This document shows, piece by piece, positions 1-8,489 of a DNA stretch of 64,000 bases. Below the pieces are notes generated by a model. That model saw nothing but the letters and a program-made list of their open reading frames with translations. It did no database searches and had not been told where the DNA came from. The position numbers were made by a program, and so were the translations under genes. The stretch covers positions 365,884-429,883 of the forward strand of contig JAIOQX010000006.1 of the NCBI GenBank assembly GCA_021108415.1. The letters run 5' to 3'. Source of the stretch: Acholeplasmataceae bacterium (GTDB taxonomy: Bacteria; Bacillota_I; Bacilli_A; Acholeplasmatales; Acholeplasmataceae). Numbering within the stretch: the first letter of the stretch is position 1; each line of letters starts with the position of its first letter.

Positions 1-134
1 AGATGGCCTACCATTCTAGCAAGAGAAGTACCTAAACTTGATATGAGTGCTGAAACACTACCGCCACCAGGTGCAGGTGAGTTAGAGTCTACTAGATTAA
101 TAAAATCTATAATTTTATGTTCTACAAGTTTCAT
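1..134 (-). CDS. fchA: Formimidoyl-THF cyclodeaminase, N-terminal part (runs off window)
   Basis: Only the first 44 or so codons are present; the gene continues past base 1. The translation starts MKLVEHKIIDFINLVDS and then has the SPAPGGGSVSALIS-type glycine-rich segment that opens the FTCD-C/FchA cyclodeaminase family. The enzyme turns 5-formimino-THF into 5,10-methenyl-THF and ammonia, the step after glutamate formimidoyltransferase in histidine breakdown. The ATG overlaps the hutI stop codon (ATGA at 134-131) and has an AAAGGAG ribosome site inside the hutI end, so the two are translationally coupled. As the last visible gene of the hut operon it shows that the one-carbon unit is kept on folate. 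Incomplete, but the family match is clear. Confidence 0.85.
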   Translation of the reverse strand, partial: MKLVEHKIIDFINLVDSNSPAPGGGSVSALISSLGTSLARMVGH

Positions 135-1396
135 TTTTTTCTCCTTTGTAGGGATTTGTTTTTCACAACTATTTTCCCTTTTTTAATTACATCGGTCACA
201 TGATTGATTCCAAAATGATAAAACATATAGGCAAGATTTGGAACATCAAGCAAAATAATATCAGCTTGTTTTCCTTTTTCTAATGATCCAGTGCGTTCAG
301 AAATTCCTAAATGATATGCAGCATTAATCGTCACAGCATTTAAAATTTCTTCTGGAGATATTTTTAAGTGATTGGCAGAAAGTTGACAAATGAGTTGAAA
401 ATTTTCAGTGGGACAACTTCCAGGATTGTAGTCAGATGATATAGAAATCGCACAACCTTGATCAATCATCTTTCTTGCATTTGCATATGGTTTGTTCAAA
501 TAAAAAGAAGTACCTGGAAGTATATTTGCAATTGTATTTGAGTTAGCAAGTGATCGAATATCCTTATCACTAATTGCCATTAAATGATCAACACTAGTTG
601 CACCTAGTTCAACTCCAAGACCAGCACCACCAAGTGAATCAATTTCGTCAGCATGTATTTTAATTTTAAAATCTAAATCAAGTGCAGCTTGTAAAATTTC
701 TCTAGAATCTTCAATTTCAAAAACTCCTGTTTCACAAAATACATCTACAAAATTTGTAAGATTTGAAGATTTTATATAAACTAAATCCTCTTTCATTTTT
801 TGGATATACTCATTTTTTGAATGACTAAATTCTTTAGGAACAGCGTGTGCACCCATGTAAGTTGATATGATATCGACTGGATGTTTTCTGTTCAATTCAT
901 GCATAACTTTTAACTGCTTTAACTCTGTTTCTAAATTTAGTCCGTATCCGCTTTTACCTTCAACAGTAGTTACACCAAATGAGAGCATAGTATCTAAAGA
1001 TTTATTTGCTTGATTAAAAAGTTGATCAAAAGTTGTATGTCTTGTCTTTTCTACTGTGCCTAAAATACCTCCGCCGTTTTTTAAAATCTCTAAATAAGGG
1101 ACCCCTTTTTTCAATTTTTCAAATTCATCTTCTCTAGAACCAGCGTGAACTAAATGTGTATGAGAATCTATGAATCCAGGCAGACAAATTTTGTGATTTG
1201 CATCAATAAGTATGGTCGAAAAATTGATATAGTTTTTAAAATCGCCTGAATTAACTTCTAAAATGGTTTCATCTTTGATTGCAATAAACGCATTAGAAAT
1301 CATTTTAATTTTAGACATGGAATTTCCTTTTACAGGCGCTTTTTCGGTCGATGTATAAAGTTTTCTAATATTATAGATGATTAAATCCGCAGTCAT
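131..1396 (-). CDS. hutI: Imidazolonepropionase
   Basis: Hydrolyses 4-imidazolone-5-propionate to N-formimino-L-glutamate, the third step of histidine degradation, in the cytoplasm. The 421-residue protein has the amidohydrolase metal site HTHLVHAG at residues 79-86, a second metal/substrate region around KIHADEIDS (about 246-254) and the VDHL motif that follows, all as in HutI. Length is normal for the family. It overlaps ftcD upstream and fchA downstream by ATGA junctions, so it is read from one polycistronic hut mRNA. The start at 1396 is an ATG right behind a GGAGAAATT site. Confidence 0.96.
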   Translation of the reverse strand: MTADLIIYNIRKLYTSTEKAPVKGNSMSKIKMISNAFIAIKDETILEVNSGDFKNYINFSTILIDANHKICLPGFIDSHTHLVHAGSREDEFEKLKKGVPYLEILKNGGGILGTVEKTRHTTFDQLFNQANKSLDTMLSFGVTTVEGKSGYGLNLETELKQLKVMHELNRKHPVDIISTYMGAHAVPKEFSHSKNEYIQKMKEDLVYIKSSNLTNFVDVFCETGVFEIEDSREILQAALDLDFKIKIHADEIDSLGGAGLGVELGATSVDHLMAISDKDIRSLANSNTIANILPGTSFYLNKPYANARKMIDQGCAISISSDYNPGSCPTENFQLICQLSANHLKISPEEILNAVTINAAYHLGISERTGSLEKGKQADIILLDVPNLAYMFYHFGINHVTDVIKKGKIVVKNKSLQRRKK

Positions 1397-2367
1397 AATT
1401 TCTCCTTAAAATGATACTCAATTATTTTATTTTTTTCAAAGTCACGTAAATTTAAATATTTTTTTGCTTGTTCAATTATATCATTAAAACTTAAATTTTT
1501 TGGAATATTTAAGAAATTTGAGCTAAAATAGTACTTTAAAGAGCTATAAATCGCATTATAAGGGCATAAACCAACTATTTCTGATGAAGTAACTTTTACA
1601 TCATATCTTAAAGATTCCATTTTGATCGTTTCATAAATTCTGTAGATTGGATTCTTTTTATAGTCTAAAATATTCATTGTAACTTGAACATGACCTCTAT
1701 CTTTTAAGTATGCCGGTCCTGCTTGAACATATTGAAAACCTCCACTAGATTTACGAATTGTTTTTGCAAGTTTTTTTGCGACTTCAATATCATCAGTATC
1801 TAAATCTATGTTATAAGCAATCAACGGATCTCTAACTCCAACTGCCGTCACTCCAAAAGTCTTATGAATATTTGATGTTCCAAAATCGGGTTTCCAAATT
1901 TCATTTTTTAGTTTTTCTTCCATACCTTCAAACTCACCTTTTCTAATTGAAGGAAGTAGAACTCTATTTTTTTGTGTTGCAGCTTGCGCATATAAAAATA
2001 TTGGGATGCTAAATTTTTTAGAAATTTGAGCACTTAATTTTTTTGCAATTTCTATGCACTCTTCTTTTGTCATATTTTCAATAGGAATAAATGGAACAAC
2101 ATCGACTGCTCCCATTCTTGGATGCTGTCCTTTTTGATGATTCATGTCAATATGAATGAGTGCCTGTTCGAAAAAATTTACAAGAGGTAAAATCATAGAT
2201 TCTGGATCTCCAATTATTGTAACAACTGTTCTATTATAATCTTGATCTGATTCGTAAGAAACTAATTTAAATCCTTCTTTATTTTTTAGAGGTTCAACAA
2301 TTTTTTCAATGATATTTTTTCTTATGCCTTCTGAAAAATTTGGAACACATTGAACAATTTTTTTCAT
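1393..2367 (-). CDS. ftcD: Glutamate formimidoyltransferase
   Basis: Transfers the formimino group of N-formiminoglutamate to tetrahydrofolate, releasing glutamate and 5-formimino-THF. The protein (324 aa) begins with the family signature VQCVPNFSEGI and carries the GQHPRMGAVDVVPFIP segment typical of the FTCD N-terminal domain. Only the transferase domain is present; the cyclodeaminase half is a separate gene (fchA) two genes downstream, the usual bacterial arrangement when the domains are split. No hutG (formiminoglutamase) or hutF is visible, so this is the folate-dependent branch. It starts with ATG four bases inside the end of hutU. Confidence 0.95.
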   Translation of the reverse strand: MKKIVQCVPNFSEGIRKNIIEKIVEPLKNKEGFKLVSYESDQDYNRTVVTIIGDPESMILPLVNFFEQALIHIDMNHQKGQHPRMGAVDVVPFIPIENMTKEECIEIAKKLSAQISKKFSIPIFLYAQAATQKNRVLLPSIRKGEFEGMEEKLKNEIWKPDFGTSNIHKTFGVTAVGVRDPLIAYNIDLDTDDIEVAKKLAKTIRKSSGGFQYVQAGPAYLKDRGHVQVTMNILDYKKNPIYRIYETIKMESLRYDVKVTSSEIVGLCPYNAIYSSLKYYFSSNFLNIPKNLSFNDIIEQAKKYLNLRDFEKNKIIEYHFKEKL

Positions 2368-4376
2368 TTCTTTAAACCTCCTTTTTTTAAGATTTGGTTT
2401 AATACTTTTTCATTTACAACATAGGGTTCTGTTACATGATGATCATTTCCCAGTGAATTGAAATGTTTAATTGTCTCGATTGCATTTTCATTTCTTGCCC
2501 ACGATCTTCTAGCAACTCCAGCCATGACATCATAAGTTAAAGCAGATTTTAAAATCTCATCAACTTTCGTAGAACCATCTAAAACCATACCATAACCCCC
2601 ATTGATAGCTTTTCCAATTCCAACGCCGCCACCATTATGAAGTGAGACTAAACTCATACCTCTAAGTGCATTTCCTAAAGCTACATGAGTTGCCATATCT
2701 GCCATGATGTTTGATCCATCTTTTATATTAGCGGTTTCTCTAAAGGGACTATCTGTTCCACCTGTATCATGATGATCTCTTCCTAACATGATTGGACCAG
2801 TTTTCTTTAATCTTACTAAATTATTAAAAGCTAGGGCAATGCGTAGTCTACCATATGCATCTTGATATAAAATTCTTGCTTTTGTACCAACAACTAAATT
2901 GTTTGATTTAGCATTAATAATCCAATCATAATTATCTTTGTCTTGAAATCTTTGACTTGGATCAATAAGACTTGCAGCCACTTGATCTGTTAAGTCAAGA
3001 TCTTCATCTTTACCTGATAAACATACCCATCTAAATGGACCATAGCCATAATCAAAAAGAAGTGGTCCCATTAGATCTTCTACATAAGAAGGATAGATGA
3101 ATCCATCTAAGTCATCTTTGTTGTTTTTGCATATTTCAGTAAGTCCTGAATCATATAAAGCTTTTAAAAAACTATTTCCATAATCAAAAAAGTAAGTTCC
3201 TTTTTCGCTTAGTTTTTTAATTGCTTGATAATGTCTATGAAGTGTTTGGTTAACTTTTTTTATAAATAATGATTTATCTGTATTTAATAGATTTGTTCTT
3301 TCTTCAAATGATATATCTGCTGGACAATAACCACCATCATAGACAGCATGACAGCTAGTTTGATCACTTAATAAATCAATATGGATATCCTTAAGATTTG
3401 CATATTCTAAGAGATCAACAATATTTCCTTGATATGCGATTGCAATTGCTGATTCTTTATCTTGATTGGATTTAGCAATCTTGAAAGCCTCTTGTGGTGT
3501 ATATGCTATTTGTGAAACCCATTTTTGATTAAATCTTGTTTGTATTCTTGAAGGATCAACTTCTGCAATAATACCAACACCACCAGCAATCTCTATAGCT
3601 TTTCCTTGTGCACCACTCATACCACCTAATCCTGATGAGACAAATAGTTTACCCGATAAGTTTTGATCATTTGGTATATTTAACTTTAATCTACCAGCAT
3701 TAAGTAGAGTTGAATAAGTCCCATGAACGATACCTTGGGGACCGATATACATAAAGCCACCAGCTGTCATTTGTCCATAATTTGCAACCCCTAATGCTTG
3801 TGCTCTATTAAACTGAGCCATATTATCAAAAGCACCAATCATTAAACCATTAGTTAAAACAACTCTAGGTGCATCTTTATGAGATAAGAATAACCCTAAA
3901 GGATGTCCTGATAAGATGGATAGTGTTTGTTTGTCTGTCATGATTTCTAGATATTTCTTAATTAAAAGATATTGCATCCAATTTTGACAGACTTGACCAG
4001 TCTCTCCATACGTTACTAATTCATAAGGATATAAGGCAACATCAAAGTCAAGATTGTTGTCAATCATGACTTGGAAAGCCTTGCCTTCTAGCGTTTGACC
4101 TTTATATGAATCAATCGCTCTACCTTTGATATGTCCTTTGGGTCTAAATCTATATCCATAAATCCTTCCCCTAGTGAGCAATTCATCTAGAAATTCTGGC
4201 CCACAAATCTTATGCCATTTGTTAGGTATATAGCGTAGGGCATTTTTTAATGCGAGTTGTATTTCTTCATTATTTAAGTTCATCTCTCGCTTAGGTGCTC
4301 TTCTGATGGTTGGATCAAATGTTGGATAATCAGGTAGTTCATCAAAAATATCTGTTAAACTAATGTTATTTTTCAA
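2364..4376 (-). CDS. hutU: Urocanate hydratase
   Basis: Adds water to urocanate to form 4-imidazolone-5-propionate using a tightly bound NAD+. The protein belongs to the long (about 670 aa) urocanase form found in anaerobic Firmicutes and Fusobacteria. Recognisable family blocks include IRRAPKREMNL near the N-terminus, the glycine-rich SGLGGMSGAQGKA stretch and the GRDHHDTGGTDSPFRET block. I place the start at a TTG (4376-4374), because a strong AGGAGAGGA site lies six bases before it inside the end of hutH and the resulting length of 670 aa is normal. An in-frame ATG at 4418 would add 14 residues but has no ribosome site and would overlap hutH by 53 bases. Second gene of the hut operon. Confidence 0.93.
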   Translation of the reverse strand: MKNNISLTDIFDELPDYPTFDPTIRRAPKREMNLNNEEIQLALKNALRYIPNKWHKICGPEFLDELLTRGRIYGYRFRPKGHIKGRAIDSYKGQTLEGKAFQVMIDNNLDFDVALYPYELVTYGETGQVCQNWMQYLLIKKYLEIMTDKQTLSILSGHPLGLFLSHKDAPRVVLTNGLMIGAFDNMAQFNRAQALGVANYGQMTAGGFMYIGPQGIVHGTYSTLLNAGRLKLNIPNDQNLSGKLFVSSGLGGMSGAQGKAIEIAGGVGIIAEVDPSRIQTRFNQKWVSQIAYTPQEAFKIAKSNQDKESAIAIAYQGNIVDLLEYANLKDIHIDLLSDQTSCHAVYDGGYCPADISFEERTNLLNTDKSLFIKKVNQTLHRHYQAIKKLSEKGTYFFDYGNSFLKALYDSGLTEICKNNKDDLDGFIYPSYVEDLMGPLLFDYGYGPFRWVCLSGKDEDLDLTDQVAASLIDPSQRFQDKDNYDWIINAKSNNLVVGTKARILYQDAYGRLRIALAFNNLVRLKKTGPIMLGRDHHDTGGTDSPFRETANIKDGSNIMADMATHVALGNALRGMSLVSLHNGGGVGIGKAINGGYGMVLDGSTKVDEILKSALTYDVMAGVARRSWARNENAIETIKHFNSLGNDHHVTEPYVVNEKVLNQILKKGGLKK

Positions 4377-5895
4377 AGATATCCTCTCCTTTAAAAAGTA
4401 TATTAAAGACTGTTTCATCTTTTAGTAGTGTTTCTATTTTATGAATATGTGGATACATGATCTCATCTGATTCTATAAATGGTATATGCTTAGATATTAA
4501 TTCATAAGCTAATTTAGTTTTCTTGCCTAATTGAGTAGAACCTCTAAAATGAATGGCTTGGGTTGCTGCAAACATCTCTAGTGCAATAACCTTATAAGTA
4601 TTGTCTAATATGTCTCTAGCTTTTCTAGTTGAAATAGAACCCATTGAAACATGATCTTCTTGATTTGCAGAAGATGGAATTGAATCAACTGATGCAGGAT
4701 GTGCAAGGACTTTGTTTTCACTGACTAATGATGCTGCAGTATATTGAGTAATCATAAATCCTGAATTCACACCAGAACAAGTCGTTAAAAATGGAGGGAG
4801 TCCATTATTTAATTTAGGATTGACTAATCTTTCAAGTCTTCTTTCAGATATATTTGCAAGTTCTGCAATAGCCATACCAAGGTAATCAAAACCTAGGGCA
4901 AGTGGTTGACCGTGAAAGTTTCCAGCACTCAAGACTTGTTTTTCTTCAACAAAAAGTAGGGGATTATCAGTGACTGCATTCATTTCCTTGTTTAAGATAT
5001 CTAGAACATGCCAAAAAACATCTAAAGATGCACCATGAACTTGTGGAGCACATCTGATAGAATAAGCGTCTTGAACTCTTTTTTCACTTTGATGAGTCGT
5101 ATTTAGACTTCCTGATAAACCAGAAGTAATGTGTTTAGCTATATTGATTTGTCCTTGGTGATGTCTGATGCTTTGAATCTTAGGATCAAAGGCATCAATG
5201 ATCGCCTCTAGAGCTTCCATAGTTAAAGCTAGGGAAAGATTTGCAAATTTGAGTAATCTAAATGCGTCATATAAGACAAGGGCACCAATGGCAGACATGC
5301 CTTGTGTTCCGTTGATTAAACTCAAACCTTCTTTAGGTGATAGATGATCTAGCGCTTTAAGATCAGCGAGCTTTAATGCTTTAGAAGCTGGCATTCGCTC
5401 ACCTTTATAAAAGACTTCACCTAATCCAAGAAGAGGTAGACTCATATGAGACAGTAAAGCTAAGTCACCACTAGCACCTAAACTACCTTTTTCAAAGACT
5501 ACAGGTATGATGTTCTTATCTAAAAATGAGATCATCAATTCAAGAGTTTCTAAACGTGTTCCACTATATCCTTGAATGAGTGCATTAATACGTAGGAGGA
5601 TCATTGCTCTTACGCTTTCCTCGTTAAGAGGATCACCAACACCACAAGCGTGGCTCTTAAGTAGATTTAATTGAATAAGAGATAGCTTATCTTTTTCAAT
5701 TTGAACGTTTGCTAAATCACCAAATCCAGTGTTTATACCATAAACAGGATTATCAGATGTCGCAAGTTCTAAAACAAAAGAACTAGCTTTGTTAACTAAT
5801 TCGATACTCTTTTCTGATAGTTTTATGGTCTCATGATGCCGTGCAACTGATACCAACTGGTTTAAGGTCAGTGAGTGACCGTCTAATATAATCAT
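4366..5895 (-). CDS. hutH: Histidine ammonia-lyase
   Basis: Removes ammonia from L-histidine to give trans-urocanate, the entry step of the pathway. The 509-residue protein contains the GSLGASGDLALLSH motif whose Ala-Ser-Gly (141-143) forms the MIO electrophile, and the NGTQGMSAIG block, both diagnostic of the HAL family; length is normal. First gene of the minus-strand hut operon. The only start consistent with the frame is the ATG at 5895 (an in-frame TGA lies 12 bases upstream), yet the nearest Shine-Dalgarno-like GAGAGGA is about 29 bases away. It is separated from the start by a perfect 9-base inverted repeat, which may matter for regulation. Confidence 0.97.
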   Translation of the reverse strand: MIILDGHSLTLNQLVSVARHHETIKLSEKSIELVNKASSFVLELATSDNPVYGINTGFGDLANVQIEKDKLSLIQLNLLKSHACGVGDPLNEESVRAMILLRINALIQGYSGTRLETLELMISFLDKNIIPVVFEKGSLGASGDLALLSHMSLPLLGLGEVFYKGERMPASKALKLADLKALDHLSPKEGLSLINGTQGMSAIGALVLYDAFRLLKFANLSLALTMEALEAIIDAFDPKIQSIRHHQGQINIAKHITSGLSGSLNTTHQSEKRVQDAYSIRCAPQVHGASLDVFWHVLDILNKEMNAVTDNPLLFVEEKQVLSAGNFHGQPLALGFDYLGMAIAELANISERRLERLVNPKLNNGLPPFLTTCSGVNSGFMITQYTAASLVSENKVLAHPASVDSIPSSANQEDHVSMGSISTRKARDILDNTYKVIALEMFAATQAIHFRGSTQLGKKTKLAYELISKHIPFIESDEIMYPHIHKIETLLKDETVFNILFKGEDIFEK

Positions 5896-5905
5896 ATTGT
5901 GTTTT

Positions 5906-5924
5906 CATAAATCAATGATTTATG
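5906..5924. promoter_or_regulatory. Inverted repeat in the hutH leader
   Basis: CATAAATCA and TGATTTATG flank one central base, giving a near-perfect 19-base palindrome. It lies between the only good Shine-Dalgarno sequence (GAGAGGA, 5931-5925 on the minus strand) and the hutH ATG. It could be an operator for a dimeric regulator. In the RNA, a 7-bp stem with a 5-base loop would draw the ribosome site toward the start codon. Function is inferred from position only. Confidence 0.45.
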
Positions 5925-5936
5925 TCCTCTCTTTAA

Positions 5937-5951
5937 ATGTAAGCGCTTTAT
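5937..5951. promoter_or_regulatory. cre-like catabolite box between hutH and fumA
   Basis: ATGTAAGCGCTTTAT matches the Gram-positive cre consensus WTGNAARCGNWWWCW at all positions except the final C. It sits in the 162-base divergent region between hutH and fumA, close to a possible minus-strand -10 (TACAAT), so a CcpA-type regulator bound here could repress the hut operon and perhaps the divergent gene. A second copy lies upstream of glmS. No ccpA gene is in the window. Confidence 0.5.
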
Positions 5952-6035
5952 ATATATTTATTGTATCACAAAACATAAAAAACTTATAGGTATTATGTGC
6001 AAGTATTTTATGTGTGATTTTATATATTTTTCATG

Positions 6036-6041
6036 TATAAT
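6036..6041 (+). promoter_or_regulatory. Putative -10 box of fumA
   Basis: TATAAT preceded directly by TG, 17 bases before the fumA ATG; the ribosome site AGTAGGTGA follows almost immediately, so the leader would be very short. The -35 region (TGTGAT 17 bases upstream) is poor. Confidence 0.45.
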
Positions 6042-6057
6042 TAGAGTAGGTGATACT

Positions 6058-6897
6058 ATGAGAAATATAGAAGTTCAACATATAACAAATATGGTAAAAG
6101 AACTCGCATTAGATGCTAATTGTGATCTAGGAGTTTCTTTTATGGATGTTTTAAGAGAAAAGATAAAACAAGAAAAATCGGATATAGGTAAAAATGTTTT
6201 AAAACAGATTGTTGAAAATGATGAAATAGCTAAAAACGATGGTGCTCCTATGTGTCAAGATACCGGATTAGTTGTCTGCTTTGTGGAAGTTGGATATGAT
6301 GTTCATATCGTAGGTGACTTATATGAGGCTATTAATCAAGGGGTAAGAGAAGCATACGACGAAGGTTTTTTTAGAAAGTCTGTTGTTGACGGACCTTTTA
6401 CTAGAAAAAACACTACAGATAATACACCAGCCATTGTTCATGTTAAATTAGTATCTGGTGATCAAATAAAAATAACACTAGCTCCAAAAGGTGGAGGTAG
6501 TGAAAATATGAGTTTAGTTAAGATGCTAACACCTGCTGAGGGTATTGAAGGTATAAAGAAATTAGTATTGCATACTATTTTTTATGCAGGAGGTAAACCT
6601 TGTCCACCTTTAATTGTTGGAATTGGAGTGGGTGGCAATTTAGAAAAGTCAGCATTGCTAGCTAAAGAAGCTATATTAAGAGAAGTTAATGATGTGAATC
6701 CTGATGAAGACTTAAAAAAATTAGAAAAAGAAATACTTGATGATATTAATAAATTAGGTGTGGGTCCTATGGGATTTGGTGGATCAACAACAGCACTTGC
6801 GGTTAAGATTAATACATATCCATGCCATATTGCTTCACTACCAGTAGCAATCAATCTACAATGTCATGCCTCAAGACATAAGACGGGGGTATTATGA
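6058..6897 (+). CDS. Class I fumarase-type hydratase, alpha subunit (probable mesaconase)
   Basis: Two-subunit, [4Fe-4S]-dependent hydro-lyase of the fumarase class I / tartrate dehydratase family. The alpha chain (279 aa from the ATG at 6058) keeps the family segments GAPMCQDTGLVVCF and AGGKPCPPLIVGIGVGG and a late Cys region, CHIASLPVAINLQCHASRH, which supply cluster ligands. A longer reading from 5995 has no ribosome site, whereas AGTAGGTGA precedes 6058. The next gene is the beta subunit, overlapping by four bases. Family members hydrate fumarate, mesaconate or tartrate. Placed between the hut and glutamate mutase/methylaspartate lyase operons, hydration of mesaconate to (S)-citramalate is the most economical reading, but plain fumarase remains possible. 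Confidence 0.9.
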   Translation: MRNIEVQHITNMVKELALDANCDLGVSFMDVLREKIKQEKSDIGKNVLKQIVENDEIAKNDGAPMCQDTGLVVCFVEVGYDVHIVGDLYEAINQGVREAYDEGFFRKSVVDGPFTRKNTTDNTPAIVHVKLVSGDQIKITLAPKGGGSENMSLVKMLTPAEGIEGIKKLVLHTIFYAGGKPCPPLIVGIGVGGNLEKSALLAKEAILREVNDVNPDEDLKKLEKEILDDINKLGVGPMGFGGSTTALAVKINTYPCHIASLPVAINLQCHASRHKTGVL

Positions 6898-7451
6898 TGC
6901 ACATAACTACACCTATAAGATTAAAAGATATTGAAAAGATGCATGCAGGAGATATGGTTTATATCTCTGGAGTCATCTATACAGGTAGAGATCAAGCACA
7001 TAAAAAAATGGTAGATGCACTTAATCAAGGAGAAAAACTTCCTTTTGATTTTGAAGGACAAGTGATTTATTATGTAGGACCAACTCCAGCTAAAGAGGGA
7101 AGACCTATTGGCTCTTGTGGACCTACATCAAGTTATCGAATGGATCCTTATAGTCTTCCACTGATGGAAAAAGGATTAAGAGTTATGATAGGCAAAGGGG
7201 ATAGAAGTGATCAATTCATTAAAGAGATGATTGGTCAAAAAGCTGTCTACTTACAAGCAGTTGGTGGAGCTGGAGCACTATTGTCAAAGAAAGTAATAAA
7301 AAGTGAAGTCATTGCTTATGAAGAGTTAGGCCCAGAAGCTATATATAAATTAGAAGTTAAAGATTTTCCTGTAACAGTTACATATGATATATATGGTGGG
7401 AATCTTGTTAAAGATGAAGTTAATAAATATAGAAGCATTGAAATAGATTAA
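6894..7451 (+). CDS. Class I fumarase-type hydratase, beta subunit
   Basis: C-terminal (swivelling) subunit of the same hydratase, 185 aa, normal for split class I enzymes. It has the TPIRLKDIEKMHAGD opening, the SCGPTSSYRMDPY substrate-binding segment and the GKGD turn typical of fumarase/tartrate dehydratase beta chains. Its ATG overlaps the alpha stop codon (ATGATG), so equal synthesis by coupling is likely. As with the alpha chain, the neighbourhood favours mesaconate/citramalate as substrate. A fragment of an Rhs-type gene begins only 15 bases after its stop, so whatever brought that fragment landed exactly at the end of this operon. Confidence 0.9.
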   Translation: MMHITTPIRLKDIEKMHAGDMVYISGVIYTGRDQAHKKMVDALNQGEKLPFDFEGQVIYYVGPTPAKEGRPIGSCGPTSSYRMDPYSLPLMEKGLRVMIGKGDRSDQFIKEMIGQKAVYLQAVGGAGALLSKKVIKSEVIAYEELGPEAIYKLEVKDFPVTVTYDIYGGNLVKDEVNKYRSIEID

Positions 7452-7465
7452 AAAATAAGAAATAA

Positions 7466-8050
7466 GTAGATATTGATATTGCTGCATATTGTGCAAACAA
7501 TCCAGTAATGTACGTAGATCCTAGTGGGGAGTTCTTTGTTTCACTTATGATAATTGGATTAGTTGCAGGTGCTATAATTGGAGCAACTGCCGGAGGAATA
7601 ATAGCAAATAATATTGCTAAAAATGAAGGTGCTGAAGGTTGGGAATTATTTGGTTGGACAATGGCCGGTATAGTTGGTGGTGGTGTTATTGGTGGAGCAT
7701 TGGGTGCTGGAATTGGATCACTTATTACTAACGCAACTGGAATTTACGGACTCTCAATTACAAAGTATTATATACTTCCAATAAAACAAGTTACCGTTTT
7801 GGGACATTATGGATATTCCGCTACTGCAGCGAGTGTTGGAGCAGGGTCTTATCAGATCAGCACAAAACTATACAATTCTCTTAGTCCCACAGTGAGATCA
7901 ACAAACAATATGCAATATATAAAAGATGCTATACAAGCTGGCTCACAGTTTGAAATTATACCTACTAGAGTGGTAGACTCCTCATGCATGTTGTATTACG
8001 AACTGCGATATTTAGTTGAAAGAGGCATTCAGTGGATATCCGGATATTAA
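7466..8050 (+). pseudogene. Orphan C-terminal fragment of an Rhs/YD-repeat toxin
   Basis: The frame is open from 7466, right after an in-frame TAA, and reads VDIDIAAYCANNPVMYVDPSGE, the hallmark end of the Rhs core (normally AYCxNNPVxxxDPSG). After this comes a variable tail of about 180 residues. There is no start codon with a ribosome site; the first ATG lies inside the motif at 7508. So this is a displaced tip that has lost its large N-terminal body. The tail opens with two hydrophobic glycine-rich stretches (LMIIGLVAGAIIGATAGG and a GIVGGGVIGGALGAGIGS type), a common pre-toxin linker. It ends in an unrecognised domain of about 90 residues (around GHYGYSATAASVGAGSYQIS to the end). Toxin activity is unknown. 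Confidence 0.75.
7484..7521 (+). repeat. Rhs core junction repeat, copy 1
   Basis: Encodes AYCANNPVMYVDP. It matches the segment at 8452-8489 at 31 of 38 bases, including an unbroken 15-base core (AACAATCCAGTAATG). It marks the boundary where Rhs tips are swapped. Confidence 0.7.
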
Positions 8051-8100
8051 TAAATACTTTAAAAGTATTTTAATATAATAGAAGAGGATGGTGAATTATT

Positions 8101-8388
8101 TTGTCAAAAACCAAAAGGATCAAAAAAGAAAAAGAGTTTATAAATCAAATAGAAACAATAATTGAGCCAATCAACGGACAACTTATAAGCTTTGAAAAGC
8201 TTAATAAAGAATTTGGAAATATGATGGTTAAAATAGAGATAAATGATGAAGTGCATATTTATATAGCTGATAAAGGACAAATATATCACAATGATAAACA
8301 AATGTTTGATGGTTCATACCATGAAGAGGGTGTGGATGATACACCAATTTATTTGATTAAAGCTATAAAGAAGACATTAGGCATGTAA
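8101..8388 (+). CDS. Small protein, possible immunity partner of the Rhs tip
   Basis: A 95-residue soluble protein that I do not recognise. It starts with TTG at 8101 behind a GAGGATGGTGA site; no in-frame ATG gives a comparable protein. The N-terminus is very basic (SKTKRIKKEKEF) and the rest is acidic, with no membrane segment and no cysteine. It follows the toxin-tail fragment by 50 bases on the same strand and is itself followed by another Rhs core remnant. That is exactly the place of an immunity gene in Rhs tip/immunity cassettes. The role is inferred only from this position. Confidence 0.55.
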   Translation: MSKTKRIKKEKEFINQIETIIEPINGQLISFEKLNKEFGNMMVKIEINDEVHIYIADKGQIYHNDKQMFDGSYHEEGVDDTPIYLIKAIKKTLGM

Positions 8389-8451
8389 TTTTTTATGCCA
8401 TTAATATTGTTATTTCTAGGTGATATTTAGCACGCTAAATGCTCATCACAT

Positions 8452-8489
8452 GCATACTGTGGTAACAATCCAGTAATGCATGCTGATCC
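8452..8489 (+). repeat. Rhs core junction repeat, copy 2
   Basis: Partner of 7484-7521 (31/38 identical bases, direct orientation). The two copies flank the tip fragment and the small putative immunity gene, about 970 bases apart. Confidence 0.7.

Noticed and set aside
4366..4418. ATG at 4418 as start of hutU
   Set aside because: No ribosome site and a 53-base overlap; the TTG at 4376 has AGGAGAGGA and gives the usual length.
5995..6057. N-terminal extension of fumA from 5995
   Set aside because: It reads through the -10 region, has no ribosome site, and does not resemble the family; ATG at 6058 fits.
7508..8050. The Rhs tail as an intact 180-residue membrane protein gene
   Set aside because: The apparent ATG lies inside the conserved Rhs junction motif and has no ribosome site; the frame extends upstream without a start.
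8420..8450. Small inverted repeat ATTTAGC-AC-GCTAAAT as a terminator or attachment site
   Set aside because: No T run, two-base loop, and no second copy in the window.
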